Of a stretch of 64,000 nucleotides of DNA, positions 25,820 through 34,678 are shown one piece after another. Position numbers and translations under genes: made by a program. Location of the stretch: positions 1-64,000 of the forward strand of contig JAJRPO010000017.1 of the NCBI GenBank assembly GCA_024280735.1, read 5' to 3'. This stretch comes from Alphaproteobacteria bacterium (GTDB taxonomy: Bacteria > Pseudomonadota > Alphaproteobacteria > Rhodobacterales > Rhodobacteraceae). The notes beneath the pieces are model-generated. The model was given only the letters and a program-made list of their open reading frames with translations, was not told the origin of the DNA and searched no databases. The stretch's first letter is position 1, and each line of letters starts with the position of its first letter.

Positions 25820-27208
25820 TTAACTGGCAATTTTTGCTTGATACCCGTGGCGGGCAGATTTGGACAAAGTATAGCGATCTGCCTTGACCCGTAAAATTCG
25901 CCCATCGCGTAACAGGCGGTTTAGCGAACGGCTCGTGGCCTCGGGGGACACATCATTTTCTTGTAAATAGCCGTCAAGGTTCGCGATCAGTCGCTCATGG
26001 CTAAAGCGGGGTTGATCCTCGACGATGGCGAGGTAGGCGGCGGAGGCTTCCAATAATTGATGCAATGTACTGGCACCGGATTTAGTGGCAAAAGCTGCAA
26101 AACCAACCGGCTGGGCAGGGCGCTCTGGTTTGGGGCGTACAATTTCCAAGCTTGGTTTTTGGCGCGTGTTCTCGGTTGTTACATCACCATCGGGCTTTTT
26201 TTTTAAGCCCTCCGCCGGGGCGTCAGCTGGGGCAACTTGTTGGTCGCTTGCCAGAATAAGTGTTGCCACTGATCCGCGTCGCCGACTGCCAGCCTCGCGA
26301 TTAAGAACAGGGCGCGAAATTTTCATATTTTCTTCGTGGGAGGAGCGGACCGCGCGCATTTCGCTGCGGAACTTCTCGGGATCAACCGAGAGGTCCTGGA
26401 CCTTCGGGCGGCTGGTTTTTGTGCCGCCGCGCAAATGGCGCTCTGCTTCGGTTGCGGCAACCGCCGCCTTGAGCCGTTCCAGTGCATTGGAGCGGCGCGC
26501 ATGAGAGGGGGTGGATAGTTTGGAATTTGTTGTCTCAAGCAGGCGTTCCAGCGCTTCTTCTTCTTGCTGAATATCGGTTTCGGGTCGTTTTTCGGGGGCA
26601 CGTTTTACGCGGGTCGGTTCTGCCGCTATATCCTCTGCCATGGCGGCGGCGATTTTCTCGACGGCATCCTTGACGTCTGCGGTAATGGGGGTGGCTAAGG
26701 TTTCCTCAACCGGATCATCGTCACGCAGCATCTCGGCGGCAGGTTTTTCTGGTTCTTGTGCACCAGGTTCCAATGCGCCGCGTCGTGAAGAAAACTGTGT
26801 GGGTTCTACAAAGCTGTCCTTGGGTTTATCAGCCACAGGCGCAGGCTTAACCGGGGTCACTTTGCGCGGGGCGCTGCGGCGTGAGGCGAAGACGGGAAAT
26901 GCCTCCGGCTCCGGTTCTTTGATGGCAGGGGCGACAGGAGGCGCATCGACGATTGTTGCCTGACGCAACACAATGCTGTTTTCGGAAACCTCTGCGTCGA
27001 CCTTATTCGGGTTTGCATCGCGCGCGATCCGGTGCAAAGTGTCTGCATCCGGTTGAATGGGTTCCCCGCCAAAATATCGGTCTTCTGCGGCGAGTTTGCG
27101 AAAATACTCTGCCACCAGTTGCATCGTTGTAAAGGGATCGTCAAAACCCTCCAGCGTGCAAGAGAAAGTCCCGTAGGACACCGTCATTACTTTTGATTGC
27201 GAATCCAT
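25820..27208 (-). CDS. Conserved protein with C-terminal winged-helix-like region
   Basis: A 462-residue protein of unknown function. The N-terminal 75 residues form a compact domain (VSYGTFSCTLEGFDDPFTTM). A long, low-complexity, charged linker (about residues 75-370) is rich in Pro, Ala, Glu and Lys. The C-terminal 85 residues (HQLLEASAAYLAIVED to the end) look like a winged helix. Similar proteins in Rhodobacterales are variously annotated, sometimes as CheA without good reason. The ATG at 27208 has AGAG upstream; an earlier start adds 12 unlikely residues. Confidence 0.65.
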   Translation of the reverse strand: MDSQSKVMTVSYGTFSCTLEGFDDPFTTMQLVAEYFRKLAAEDRYFGGEPIQPDADTLHRIARDANPNKVDAEVSENSIVLRQATIVDAPPVAPAIKEPEPEAFPVFASRRSAPRKVTPVKPAPVADKPKDSFVEPTQFSSRRGALEPGAQEPEKPAAEMLRDDDPVEETLATPITADVKDAVEKIAAAMAEDIAAEPTRVKRAPEKRPETDIQQEEEALERLLETTNSKLSTPSHARRSNALERLKAAVAATEAERHLRGGTKTSRPKVQDLSVDPEKFRSEMRAVRSSHEENMKISRPVLNREAGSRRRGSVATLILASDQQVAPADAPAEGLKKKPDGDVTTENTRQKPSLEIVRPKPERPAQPVGFAAFATKSGASTLHQLLEASAAYLAIVEDQPRFSHERLIANLDGYLQENDVSPEATSRSLNRLLRDGRILRVKADRYTLSKSARHGYQAKIAS

Positions 27209-27349
27209 ATTAATCTCTACTCTACTACTCGTTAAACATACCAACTATGGTTAATTTAACGAGTCTGCTGGCTTCTGCCTAAAGAAAAACCCTAAATACA
27301 CTATGAATAGGGTGAATTATTTGGGGATTGGCGCGATATAGGAACCAAT

Positions 27350-28021
27350 GTGAAAAACTTTAGTCGAATTGTTGAAAGTGTTCAAAACCTGACAGTTTTA
27401 GGCAATGGTGCCTTAATTGTTGACGATTTGTTAATAGCGCTGGATTTTGCACCACGATTGTTTTGTGCGGATGGCGGGGGGAACCGGGCGTTGGCGCTGG
27501 GGTTAACGCCCGAAAAAGTGATTGGGGATCTGGATTCGGTAGATCGCGGTGCGCTGGCGGCGGCGGGAGTGGAAACACATTTCGTAGACGATCAAGATAC
27601 AACCGATTTTGAGAAGTGCATTGCACTGTTGCAAGCGCCGGTCATTTTGGCTGTTGGATTTATGGGGCAGCGGCTGGATCATCAACTTGCGGCGCTGAAT
27701 GCGCTGGCGAAGTTCCCGCAGCAACCCGTGGTGTTGATCGACGCCGAGGATATTTGTTTCCTGTGCCCACCTGAGTTGCAGTTGAAATTGCCACTGGGGA
27801 CGCGGTTTTCGCTGTTTCCCCTCCAACAGGGGCAGTGCAACAGTAGCGGTCTGGCATGGCCGCTGAATGGCTTGGACTTGTCACCGACGGGGCGGATCGC
27901 GACCTCTAATACAACCTCAAAGGACACCCTATATATAGAAGTGCTGTCCGGGCTGCATATTTGCATCCTGCCAAAACAGCATTTGGCTGCGGTTTTGGCG
28001 GGGTTGATTATTATTGATTGA
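27350..28021 (+). CDS. Thiamine pyrophosphokinase
   Basis: A 223-residue enzyme that transfers pyrophosphate from ATP to thiamine, giving thiamine diphosphate. Family motifs are CADGGGNRAL, VIGDLDSVDRGAL, DQDTTDFEK and GFMGQRLDHQLAALN, in the usual order. It starts with GTG at 27350; the ATG two bases earlier is out of frame and stops at once. It is divergent from the preceding gene. Its last codons overlap a likely BetI operator. Confidence 0.88.
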   Translation: MKNFSRIVESVQNLTVLGNGALIVDDLLIALDFAPRLFCADGGGNRALALGLTPEKVIGDLDSVDRGALAAAGVETHFVDDQDTTDFEKCIALLQAPVILAVGFMGQRLDHQLAALNALAKFPQQPVVLIDAEDICFLCPPELQLKLPLGTRFSLFPLQQGQCNSSGLAWPLNGLDLSPTGRIATSNTTSKDTLYIEVLSGLHICILPKQHLAAVLAGLIIID

Positions 28022-28030
28022 CGAGTCAAT
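28017..28030. promoter_or_regulatory. Likely BetI operator
   Basis: ATTGACGAGTCAAT is a perfect dyad of the form ATTGA-N4-TCAAT, as known for BetI sites, 45 bases before the betI start codon. It overlaps the end of the preceding gene, so betI probably represses itself from here. Confidence 0.55.
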
Positions 28031-28074
28031 TAAAAATAACCTAAGGCTGGGGGGAATACAAAAGGAATCCCACC

Positions 28075-28653
28075 ATGCCCAAAGTTGGAATGGAGCCTAT
28101 TCGGCGCAAAGCCCTGATCGATGCCACCATCGGCGAGGTGGGGCGTGTTGGGTCACTGGATGTGACTGTCGGGCAGATTGCCAAGCGGGCCGGCATGTCC
28201 AGCGGGCTGGCGCATCACTATTTTGGCGGCAAGGAACAGATTTTTCTGGCAGCCATGCGTCACATCCTCGGGCAGTTCGGGGCGCAGGTGCGGCGCGAAA
28301 TGGCCGGGACCACGACTCCTTACGCGCGGTTGCAAGCCATTGTTGCCGCCAGTTTTCACAAAGACAATTTTGCCCCCGAGGTGGTTGCCGCGTGGCTGAC
28401 ATTCTATGTGCAGGCGCAAACCTCGCCTGAGGCGCGCCGCCTGTTGCGGGTCTATGCACGGCGGTTGCATTCCAATCTGGTGTTTAATTTGCGGCCCCTG
28501 ACGGAGCGGCCAGAGCATGTGGCACAAGGCATGGCCTCGATCATCGACGGGTTTTATCTGCGCCATGCTTTGCAAGACAGCCTGCCGGACCGGGCGGAAA
28601 CCAAGGCGTTGGTGATGGAATATCTGGAATTGCAATTGCAACGGGCAAGGTGA
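28075..28653 (+). CDS. betI: Choline-responsive repressor BetI
   Basis: A 192-residue TetR-family repressor. The typical BetI N-terminus (MPKVGMEPIRRKALIDATI) leads into the helix-turn-helix with VGQIAKRAGMSSGLAHHYFGGKE. The C-terminal part has WLTFYVQAQTSPEARRLLRVY and IIDGFYLRHAL, matching BetI. It controls oxidation of choline to glycine betaine, and betA lies just downstream. No betB (betaine aldehyde dehydrogenase) follows, unlike many bet operons. Confidence 0.9.
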   Translation: MPKVGMEPIRRKALIDATIGEVGRVGSLDVTVGQIAKRAGMSSGLAHHYFGGKEQIFLAAMRHILGQFGAQVRREMAGTTTPYARLQAIVAASFHKDNFAPEVVAAWLTFYVQAQTSPEARRLLRVYARRLHSNLVFNLRPLTERPEHVAQGMASIIDGFYLRHALQDSLPDRAETKALVMEYLELQLQRAR

Positions 28654-28837
28654 GGGGGTGCTCCCGCCAAAATGAGAAGCGCTGATGCGCCCTTTATTTT
28701 GTTGGGCCGTGCCTCGCTGCGCTCGGAAAAGCGTGAAGAGTTGATGGCGTGTGTTTGGGTGATGTTTTGGGGCGTTCCTGAGAAGCAGTTCAAGGGCAGC
28801 TATGCCTTAAACGCGCAGGAGAAACTGTAGTGGTGCG

Positions 28838-28867
28838 ATTCGCCTTCGGGTTAACCCGAAGGCGAAT
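28838..28867. promoter_or_regulatory. Perfect 30-base palindrome before betA
   Basis: ATTCGCCTTCGGGTT is followed directly by its exact reverse complement, 24 bases upstream of the betA start. No T-run follows, so it is not a standard terminator. It could act as a processing or stability hairpin between betI and betA. Confidence 0.6.
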
Positions 28868-28891
28868 AACCAAAAGTAAGGGATTGCCGTT

Positions 28892-30553
28892 ATGGATGCG
28901 GATTTTATCATTATCGGGGCGGGTTCTGCGGGCTGTGCCATGGCTTATCGGTTGTCGGAGGATGGGGCCAACAAGGTGTTGGTGATTGAATATGGCGGTA
29001 CCGATATGGGGCCGTTTATCCAGATGCCTGCCGCCTTGAGTTATCCGATGAACATGAAGACCTATGATTGGGGATTTCAATCGGAACCGGAACCGCACCT
29101 TGGGGGGCGTCGCTTGGCGACGCCACGGGGCAAGGTTGTGGGGGGGTCTTCCAGCATTAACGGTATGGTTTATGTGCGCGGACATGCGCGGGATTTCGAC
29201 CATTGGCAGGAGAGCGGCGCAGAGGGCTGGAGCTACGGCGATGTGTTGCCGTATTTCAAGCGCATGGAAAACTGGCATGAGGGTGGCCATGGCGGTGACG
29301 CGGATTGGCGCGGCACTGACGGCCCTTTGCACATCACGCGCGGGCCGCGGGATAATCCGCTTGTGCAGGCGTTTGTGCAGGCTGGCGGGCAAGCGGGTTA
29401 CCAGATGACGGGGGATTACAACGGTCATCAGCAAGAGGGTTTTGGCCCGATGGAACAGACGGTGTGGCAGGGGCGGCGCTGGTCGGCAGCGAATGCCTAT
29501 CTGCATCCGGCGCTGAAGCGGGATAATTGCGAGATTATGCGGGCATTCGCGCGACGCATTGTGATTGAGGGGGGCCGCGCGGTTGGTGTCGAGGTGGAAC
29601 GTGGCGGCAAGATTGAGGTGCTGCGGGCACGCCGCGAGGTGATTATCGCGGCCTCCAGCATCAATTCACCCAAGCTGCTGATGTTGTCGGGGATTGGCCC
29701 AGCGGCGCAATTGCGCAAGCACGGGATCGAGGTAATCGCCGACCGGCGCGGTGTCGGGCAAAACCTGCAAGATCATCTGGAGATGTACATCCAGATGGCC
29801 TGTTTGCAGCCGATCACCCTGTTCAAACACTGGAACATCCTGTCCAAGGCCATGATCGGGGCGCAATGGCTGTTTACCAAAACCGGTCTCGGCACCAGCA
29901 ACCAGTTTGAATCGGCGGGATTTATCCGGTCACAAGCGGGCGTCGAATACCCGGACATCCAGTATCATTTCCTGCCTATGGCCGTGCGCTATGACGGGCA
30001 AGCAGCCGCCGAAGGCCACGGGTTTCAGGCGCATGTCGGGCCAATGCGCTCCCCTTCGCGGGGGGCGGTCACGCTAAAATCAGCAGACCCCAAGGACGCG
30101 CCAAGCATCCTGTTTAACTATATGTCCACCGATCAGGACTGGCAGGATTTCCGCCGCTGTATCCGCCTGACGCGCGAGGTTTTTGGGCAGGAAGCATTCT
30201 TGCCGTTTGCGGGCAAAGAAATCCAGCCCGGTGCCGCGTATCAGTCTGACGCGGAATTGGATGGCGCAATTATGGAACATGTAGAAAGTGCCTATCACCC
30301 CTGCGGTACCTGCAAAATGGGTGCTATAGATGACCCAACGGCGGTGGTTGATCCTGAATGCCGGGTGATCGGGGTTGCGGGGCTGCGGGTCGCGGATAGC
30401 TCGGTCTTTCCGCGTATCCCGAACGGCAATCTGAACGGGCCGTCGATTATGGTGGGCGAAAAGGCGAGCGATCATATTCTGGGTAAAGGTCTGTTGAGTA
30501 AGTCCAATGCCCAGGCCTGGGTGCATCCGGAATGGGAAAGTAAGCAGCGCTGA
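28892..30553 (+). CDS. betA: Choline dehydrogenase
   Basis: A 553-residue GMC flavoenzyme that oxidises choline to betaine aldehyde. The N-terminal FAD-binding motif is [23 protein letters not shown] signatures include [19 protein letters not shown] and [18 protein letters not shown], and the active-site His is in [10 protein letters not shown]. The length is normal. It lies 238 bases after betI, separated by a region containing a perfect palindrome. Confidence 0.93.
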   Translation: MDADFIIIGAGSAGCAMAYRLSEDGANKVLVIEYGGTDMGPFIQMPAALSYPMNMKTYDWGFQSEPEPHLGGRRLATPRGKVVGGSSSINGMVYVRGHARDFDHWQESGAEGWSYGDVLPYFKRMENWHEGGHGGDADWRGTDGPLHITRGPRDNPLVQAFVQAGGQAGYQMTGDYNGHQQEGFGPMEQTVWQGRRWSAANAYLHPALKRDNCEIMRAFARRIVIEGGRAVGVEVERGGKIEVLRARREVIIAASSINSPKLLMLSGIGPAAQLRKHGIEVIADRRGVGQNLQDHLEMYIQMACLQPITLFKHWNILSKAMIGAQWLFTKTGLGTSNQFESAGFIRSQAGVEYPDIQYHFLPMAVRYDGQAAAEGHGFQAHVGPMRSPSRGAVTLKSADPKDAPSILFNYMSTDQDWQDFRRCIRLTREVFGQEAFLPFAGKEIQPGAAYQSDAELDGAIMEHVESAYHPCGTCKMGAIDDPTAVVDPECRVIGVAGLRVADSSVFPRIPNGNLNGPSIMVGEKASDHILGKGLLSKSNAQAWVHPEWESKQR

Positions 30554-30766
30554 ATGAAGCCAGAGCAAGATTGTTGGCAATAAAGCGTTTCGGCTTTTCC
30601 AAACAGGTTTGCGGCCAAGTTAAGGTGTATCTAGTTTGGGTATCTTGCCTCGCCATGCGGCCGTTTTTCAAGGGCAGTGAAATTTCGTTGGTCAATTTGG
30701 ATGACTTTGAATTTGTTTAGGCCTATTCTGCTTGATAGCGCCAAGAATACCTGAAGGAGAATTCAC

Positions 30767-31744
30767 TTGAAACCTATGTTTTCCATGGCCGCTCTAGAAA
30801 GCGCTGCTGCCCAAGTTTACGCCGAGATGTTGCCAACGCCGCAATTGAACTGGCCACTGTTGTCACACCGCCTTGGGGCGGAGACTTGGGTCAAACATGA
30901 AAACCACACGCCGATCGGGGCCTTTAAGGTGCGCGGCGGCATTACTTATGTGAATGAATTAGCGGCTAAAGGGGAGTGTTCGGGCATTATCACGGCGACG
31001 CGGGGTAATCACGGGCAATCCATTCCGTTTGCTGCGCGCCGCCACGCCATCCCGGTGACGGTTTATGTGCCAGAGGGAAATTCGACGGAAAAGAACGCAG
31101 CAATGCGGGCTTGGGGGGCGGATTTGCAGGTGTTTGGATCGGATTTCGAGGCCGCGCGGCTGGAGGCCATTCGGGTTGGCGCAGCGCGAGGTCTGCATCC
31201 GATTCCGCCGTTTGACGAGATGTTGGTGCGCGGGGTGGCGAGTTACGCATTGGAACTGTTCACCGCTTTGCCTGATCTGGATGTTGTCTATGCCCCTGTG
31301 GGCATGGGCTCGGGGATTTGCGGCTTGATAACCGTGCGCGATTTGCTGGGATTAAAGACCGAGATTGTCGGCGTGGTTTCAGACCGCGCCGATTCCTATG
31401 CGTTGAGTGTTGCTGCGGGCCGGATTATTGGCACTGAAACGGCCAATACTTTTGCGGATGGCATGGCGTGCCGGTTGCCGATGCAAGCGCCCTTGGACAT
31501 TATTTCAGCCGGCGTGGCGCGGTTGGTGCGGGTCAGTGATGACCAGATCGCGGCTGCAATGCGGGACTATTTCACCGATACACATAATGTTGCAGAGAGT
31601 GCAGGTGCCGCACCGTTGGCTGCGGCGACATTGGAGCAGGGGCAGTTGGCGGGGCGCAGGGTTGGTTTGATTTTGAGTGGCGGTAATGTGGACCGCGATT
31701 GGTTTAGGCAGGTTTTGGCGGGAGGCACGCCGCAAGTACCTTAG
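30767..31744 (+). CDS. Threonine/serine dehydratase-like PLP enzyme
   Basis: A 325-residue fold-type II PLP enzyme. The PLP Lys lies in PIGAFKVRGG, the cofactor loop is TRGNHGQS, and the Gly-rich phosphate loop is PVGMGSGICGL. The C-terminal LILSGGNVD is typical of threonine dehydratase. It lacks a regulatory ACT domain, which suggests a catabolic role or another hydroxy-amino acid. I keep the TTG at 30767 because AAGGAGA lies six bases upstream; the ATG three codons later would be too far from it. Confidence 0.82.
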   Translation: MKPMFSMAALESAAAQVYAEMLPTPQLNWPLLSHRLGAETWVKHENHTPIGAFKVRGGITYVNELAAKGECSGIITATRGNHGQSIPFAARRHAIPVTVYVPEGNSTEKNAAMRAWGADLQVFGSDFEAARLEAIRVGAARGLHPIPPFDEMLVRGVASYALELFTALPDLDVVYAPVGMGSGICGLITVRDLLGLKTEIVGVVSDRADSYALSVAAGRIIGTETANTFADGMACRLPMQAPLDIISAGVARLVRVSDDQIAAAMRDYFTDTHNVAESAGAAPLAAATLEQGQLAGRRVGLILSGGNVDRDWFRQVLAGGTPQVP

Positions 31745-31789
31745 CGGAGGCGCTGGCGCGCCACTACCCTTGAGCGCTTCGCGCGGGGT

Positions 31790-31834
31790 TTCGCTCCGCT
31801 CGGGGGATATTTTTTACAAAGTAGAAATGAAAAG
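31790..31834. repeat. Dispersed intergenic repeat, degenerate copy
   Basis: CGCTCCGCTCGGGGGATATT followed by TTTTACAAAGTAGAAA is a looser version of the repeat at 11956 and 48231. It lies between convergent genes. Confidence 0.35.
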
Positions 31835-31878
31835 GAAAGCGGCAGGTCACAGGGGAAGCGTTCGGAGAAACAGGCGTT

Positions 31879-33285
31879 TTATTCGCTGATGGCGTAGGGC
31901 AGCACGCCGTGACGGTTGTGATCTATGGTCAGGGCGCGCTCCAACGGGGGGACTGATCGCTGGTGGCAATTTGTGCGCTCGCAAATGCGGCAGGAAATGC
32001 CGATGGGTTCCAGCGCGCGGGCGTTCTCGACGTCCAGATCATCGGTATAGACCAGCGCGTTTGCGTGGCGCAGCTCGCAGCCCAACCCAATAGCGTAGCG
32101 CCGCGTCGGGGCGTTAAAGGCCCCACCGGATTTTGACACATCACGCGCGAGGCAAAAGTATTTCAATCCGTCGGGCGTTTGGGCCAGCTGGCGCAAGAAC
32201 TGGCCCGGTGTTTCAAAGGCGCGGTGGACGTTCCACAACGGGCAAGCGCCGCCAAAGCGGGCAAATTGCAGGCGGGTGGCGGAATGGCGTTTGGTGATGG
32301 TGCCGGCCTGATCAACCCGCACAAAGAAGAACGGGATGCCTTTGAGACCGGGGCGTTGCAGGGTCGAGAGACGATGCGCCACCTGTTCAATCGAGGCCCC
32401 GAAACACAGGCCCAGCTTTTCCAGATCGTGACGGGTATCCCGGGCCGCTTGCAGGAAACGCTTGTAGGGCATCACCGCCGCACCGGCAAAGTAATTGGCA
32501 AGGCCGATTTTGCAGATGGCGCGGGCTTCTGGTGTTTTGAAATTGGCGAAATCAAGCGTTGCTTCTAGCAGATCATCATGGGCAATAAGGGCGGTTTGAT
32601 GGGCAATCTGGAACAGACGGGTGGCGGCATTGGCGTTACTGGCCAGTGTCAGGAGTTTGGTTTCTGGGTCATAAATGCGTAGGCCTTTGTCGCCGGTCAC
32701 GGTTGTTACGTGGTGGTGTTGGCGCAGCCATTGGACGGCGGCATTGACCGGCAAGGCCCCTTGCAGATTGGCGGCGGCGGCGTATTTCTCGGCCACATGG
32801 TCGATGCTGTCGATATAATTATCGCAATAGTGAAAGAAGTCGCGCACTTCGTCCCAGGGCGACAGGGCGAGGGTGGATTCCTCGCGGCCCAATGCCTCGT
32901 CCAAGGCGGCGAGTCGTTCCTGATTTTGGCGGTAGGCTTGGTGCAGGGTCAAGAAAGCGCGCGCCAGTGCCGGGGCGTTTGAAGCCGTTAGTTGCAGGTC
33001 CGCGGTGGGGGGCGGGGCGTCGGCAAAGACCGGATCGGCCAGGGCCTCGCGCATGTCGGTGACGATGCGGGCGGCCTCGCCTACTGACAGTTTTGTGACG
33101 TCAAAGCCGAATTCTTGGGCCAAAGCCAAGACCACTGTGGTGGAAATTGGTCGGTGGTTGTTTTCCATCTGGTTGAGGTAGGGCAGCGAGACGCCGAGTT
33201 TGGCGGCGAAAGCCTTTTGGGTCAGCGACAGGCGCGTGCGTTGTTCACGGAGGATGACACCGGCATAGAGTTTTTGGCCACGCAT
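31879..33285 (-). CDS. pccR: ScfR-family regulator of propionyl-CoA genes (PccR)
   Basis: A 468-residue regulator with an N-terminal XRE helix-turn-helix (about residues 8-65, SLTQKAFAAKLGVSLPYLNQMENN), a central IrrE/M78-like region with an inactive-looking zinc site (LFQIAHQTALIAHDDLL) and a C-terminal DUF2083-type part with clustered Cys (CRICERTNCHQR). This is the layout of RamB, PrpC regulators and PccR of Rhodobacter sphaeroides, which sense short-chain acyl-CoA. The TTTGCAAA boxes just upstream of its start and before pccB support PccR over other members. It probably regulates itself. Confidence 0.85.
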   Translation of the reverse strand: MRGQKLYAGVILREQRTRLSLTQKAFAAKLGVSLPYLNQMENNHRPISTTVVLALAQEFGFDVTKLSVGEAARIVTDMREALADPVFADAPPPTADLQLTASNAPALARAFLTLHQAYRQNQERLAALDEALGREESTLALSPWDEVRDFFHYCDNYIDSIDHVAEKYAAAANLQGALPVNAAVQWLRQHHHVTTVTGDKGLRIYDPETKLLTLASNANAATRLFQIAHQTALIAHDDLLEATLDFANFKTPEARAICKIGLANYFAGAAVMPYKRFLQAARDTRHDLEKLGLCFGASIEQVAHRLSTLQRPGLKGIPFFFVRVDQAGTITKRHSATRLQFARFGGACPLWNVHRAFETPGQFLRQLAQTPDGLKYFCLARDVSKSGGAFNAPTRRYAIGLGCELRHANALVYTDDLDVENARALEPIGISCRICERTNCHQRSVPPLERALTIDHNRHGVLPYAISE

Positions 33286-33298
33286 GGGGAACCTCGGG

Positions 33299-33330
33299 TT
33301 TTGCTAAGTTGCAATATAGGGTTTGCAAAC
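33299..33330. promoter_or_regulatory. PccR-type boxes upstream of pccR
   Basis: GTTTGCAAAC at 33321-33330 is a perfect palindrome containing TTTGCAAA. GTTGCAAT at about 33308 and TTTTGCTAA at about 33299 are weaker copies. PccR is known to use TTTGCAAA boxes. The sites start 14 bases before the pccR start codon, which suggests autoregulation. Confidence 0.7.
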
Positions 33331-33347
33331 CTGCTGTGCAAGTCGTG

Positions 33348-34574
33348 TTAAACCGTGCTTGCGTCGCCCATTCCGTTTTCCACAGAGGCCGCATAACGGG
33401 CGAGGAAATAGGCCAGTATCGCGCAGACAATGATGCAGATTAACAAAGGATAAACGCCGCGATCCTCGGTCAGCAGGATGGCGACGAGGGCGGATATGGC
33501 GGCACCGCTGAGGGTGAGCATCGCACCACCAAGGCCGGCGGCGGTGCCTGCAAGGCGTGGATGGATGCCCAGCATGCCTGCGGTGGCATTGGGGATTACC
33601 AAGCCGTTGCCAATGCCAATCGAAATGGTAAAGCCGAAAAAGGCCAGCGGGTGTGTTGCGCCAAGCAGGATGACGATTAGGGACAGGGTCATGCCGACGG
33701 TGGTAATCGCCGTTCCCGTAATCATCAGGTGATAGATGCCAAACCGTTCCGCGTAACGTCCGGTGAAAAAGTTACCCAACATATAGCCCATCGGCGTGAA
33801 GATGAAATAGAGGCCAAGCTGGCTGGGGGACAACCCGTAAACCACGTCACCTACAAATGGTGCGCCGCCCAGCATGGCAAAGAAACAGGCCGAAGCAAGG
33901 CCGGCACAACCTACGTAAGCCCAGAAACGCCGCGATTTCAGCAGGGCAGGGTAGCTGCGAAACTGATCGCTCATGCTGGAGGATCTGAACATGTTGGTTT
34001 CCCCCAGATCGCGCCATACCAGTAATAATGTAAAGGTGCCGGCAGTGGCCAACGTCCAAAATGCCGCCTGCCAACCAAAGAACTCTTGTAGGAAGCCGCC
34101 TATCGTGGGGGCCATCATCGGTGCAATGGCCATGCCCATAGAGACATAGCCGATCATGCTGGCGGCGCCCTTGCCGCTGATCATATCGCGGATAGCAGCG
34201 CGAGAGACGGCAAATCCGGCTACGACCGCCGATTGTAACACCCGTGCCATCAGCAGAATGGTAATGTTCTCGGCGGTGGCGCAGATCACAGAGGCGACAA
34301 TGAACAGCATCAGGCCACCCAATAAAACAGGTCTGCGGCCATATCGATCTGACAAAGGGCCGACCAGAAACTGCACAATAGCTGTGGTCAACAGGTAACC
34401 CGATACCAGAAACTGGATCACCCCGTAACTGGCACCATAATGTTTCGTAATCGCGGGCAGGGAAGGCAGGAAAATATTCAATGACAAAGCGGCAGTCGCT
34501 GCAATTACCACAAGTGTGAAAAGCGTCGGCGGCGTATTGGGATCAAGGAAACGAGGGGCGTTTAAATTATTCAT
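33348..34574 (-). CDS. MFS transporter, Bcr/CflA drug-efflux type
   Basis: A 408-residue major facilitator protein with twelve predicted helices. The loop after helix 2 has the motif GPLSDRYGRRPVLLGG, and the N-terminus (LSLNIFLPSLPAITKHY) and helix 5 region match the Bcr/CflA subfamily, which exports drugs or small metabolites. The cargo is unknown. Its stop lies about 60 bases before the pccR start, so the PccR boxes sit between them. Confidence 0.85.
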   Translation of the reverse strand: MNNLNAPRFLDPNTPPTLFTLVVIAATAALSLNIFLPSLPAITKHYGASYGVIQFLVSGYLLTTAIVQFLVGPLSDRYGRRPVLLGGLMLFIVASVICATAENITILLMARVLQSAVVAGFAVSRAAIRDMISGKGAASMIGYVSMGMAIAPMMAPTIGGFLQEFFGWQAAFWTLATAGTFTLLLVWRDLGETNMFRSSSMSDQFRSYPALLKSRRFWAYVGCAGLASACFFAMLGGAPFVGDVVYGLSPSQLGLYFIFTPMGYMLGNFFTGRYAERFGIYHLMITGTAITTVGMTLSLIVILLGATHPLAFFGFTISIGIGNGLVIPNATAGMLGIHPRLAGTAAGLGGAMLTLSGAAISALVAILLTEDRGVYPLLICIIVCAILAYFLARYAASVENGMGDASTV

Positions 34575-34678
34575 GGTACACGTCTAAGGGGAGATTTTAA
34601 CAGTGTCTATGGGGGAAATGAACTTGTGATCTATCGGGGCAAAAAATGTGATCAAGTTTGGTTTTTCAGTGTTTGGAA

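Noticed and set aside
28672-28830. 52-codon plus-strand frame between betI and betA
   Set aside because: It has an ATG and stop but no ribosome site, and its sequence includes a common GC-rich repeat (CCTCGCTGCGCTCGG). It reads as repeat DNA rather than a gene.
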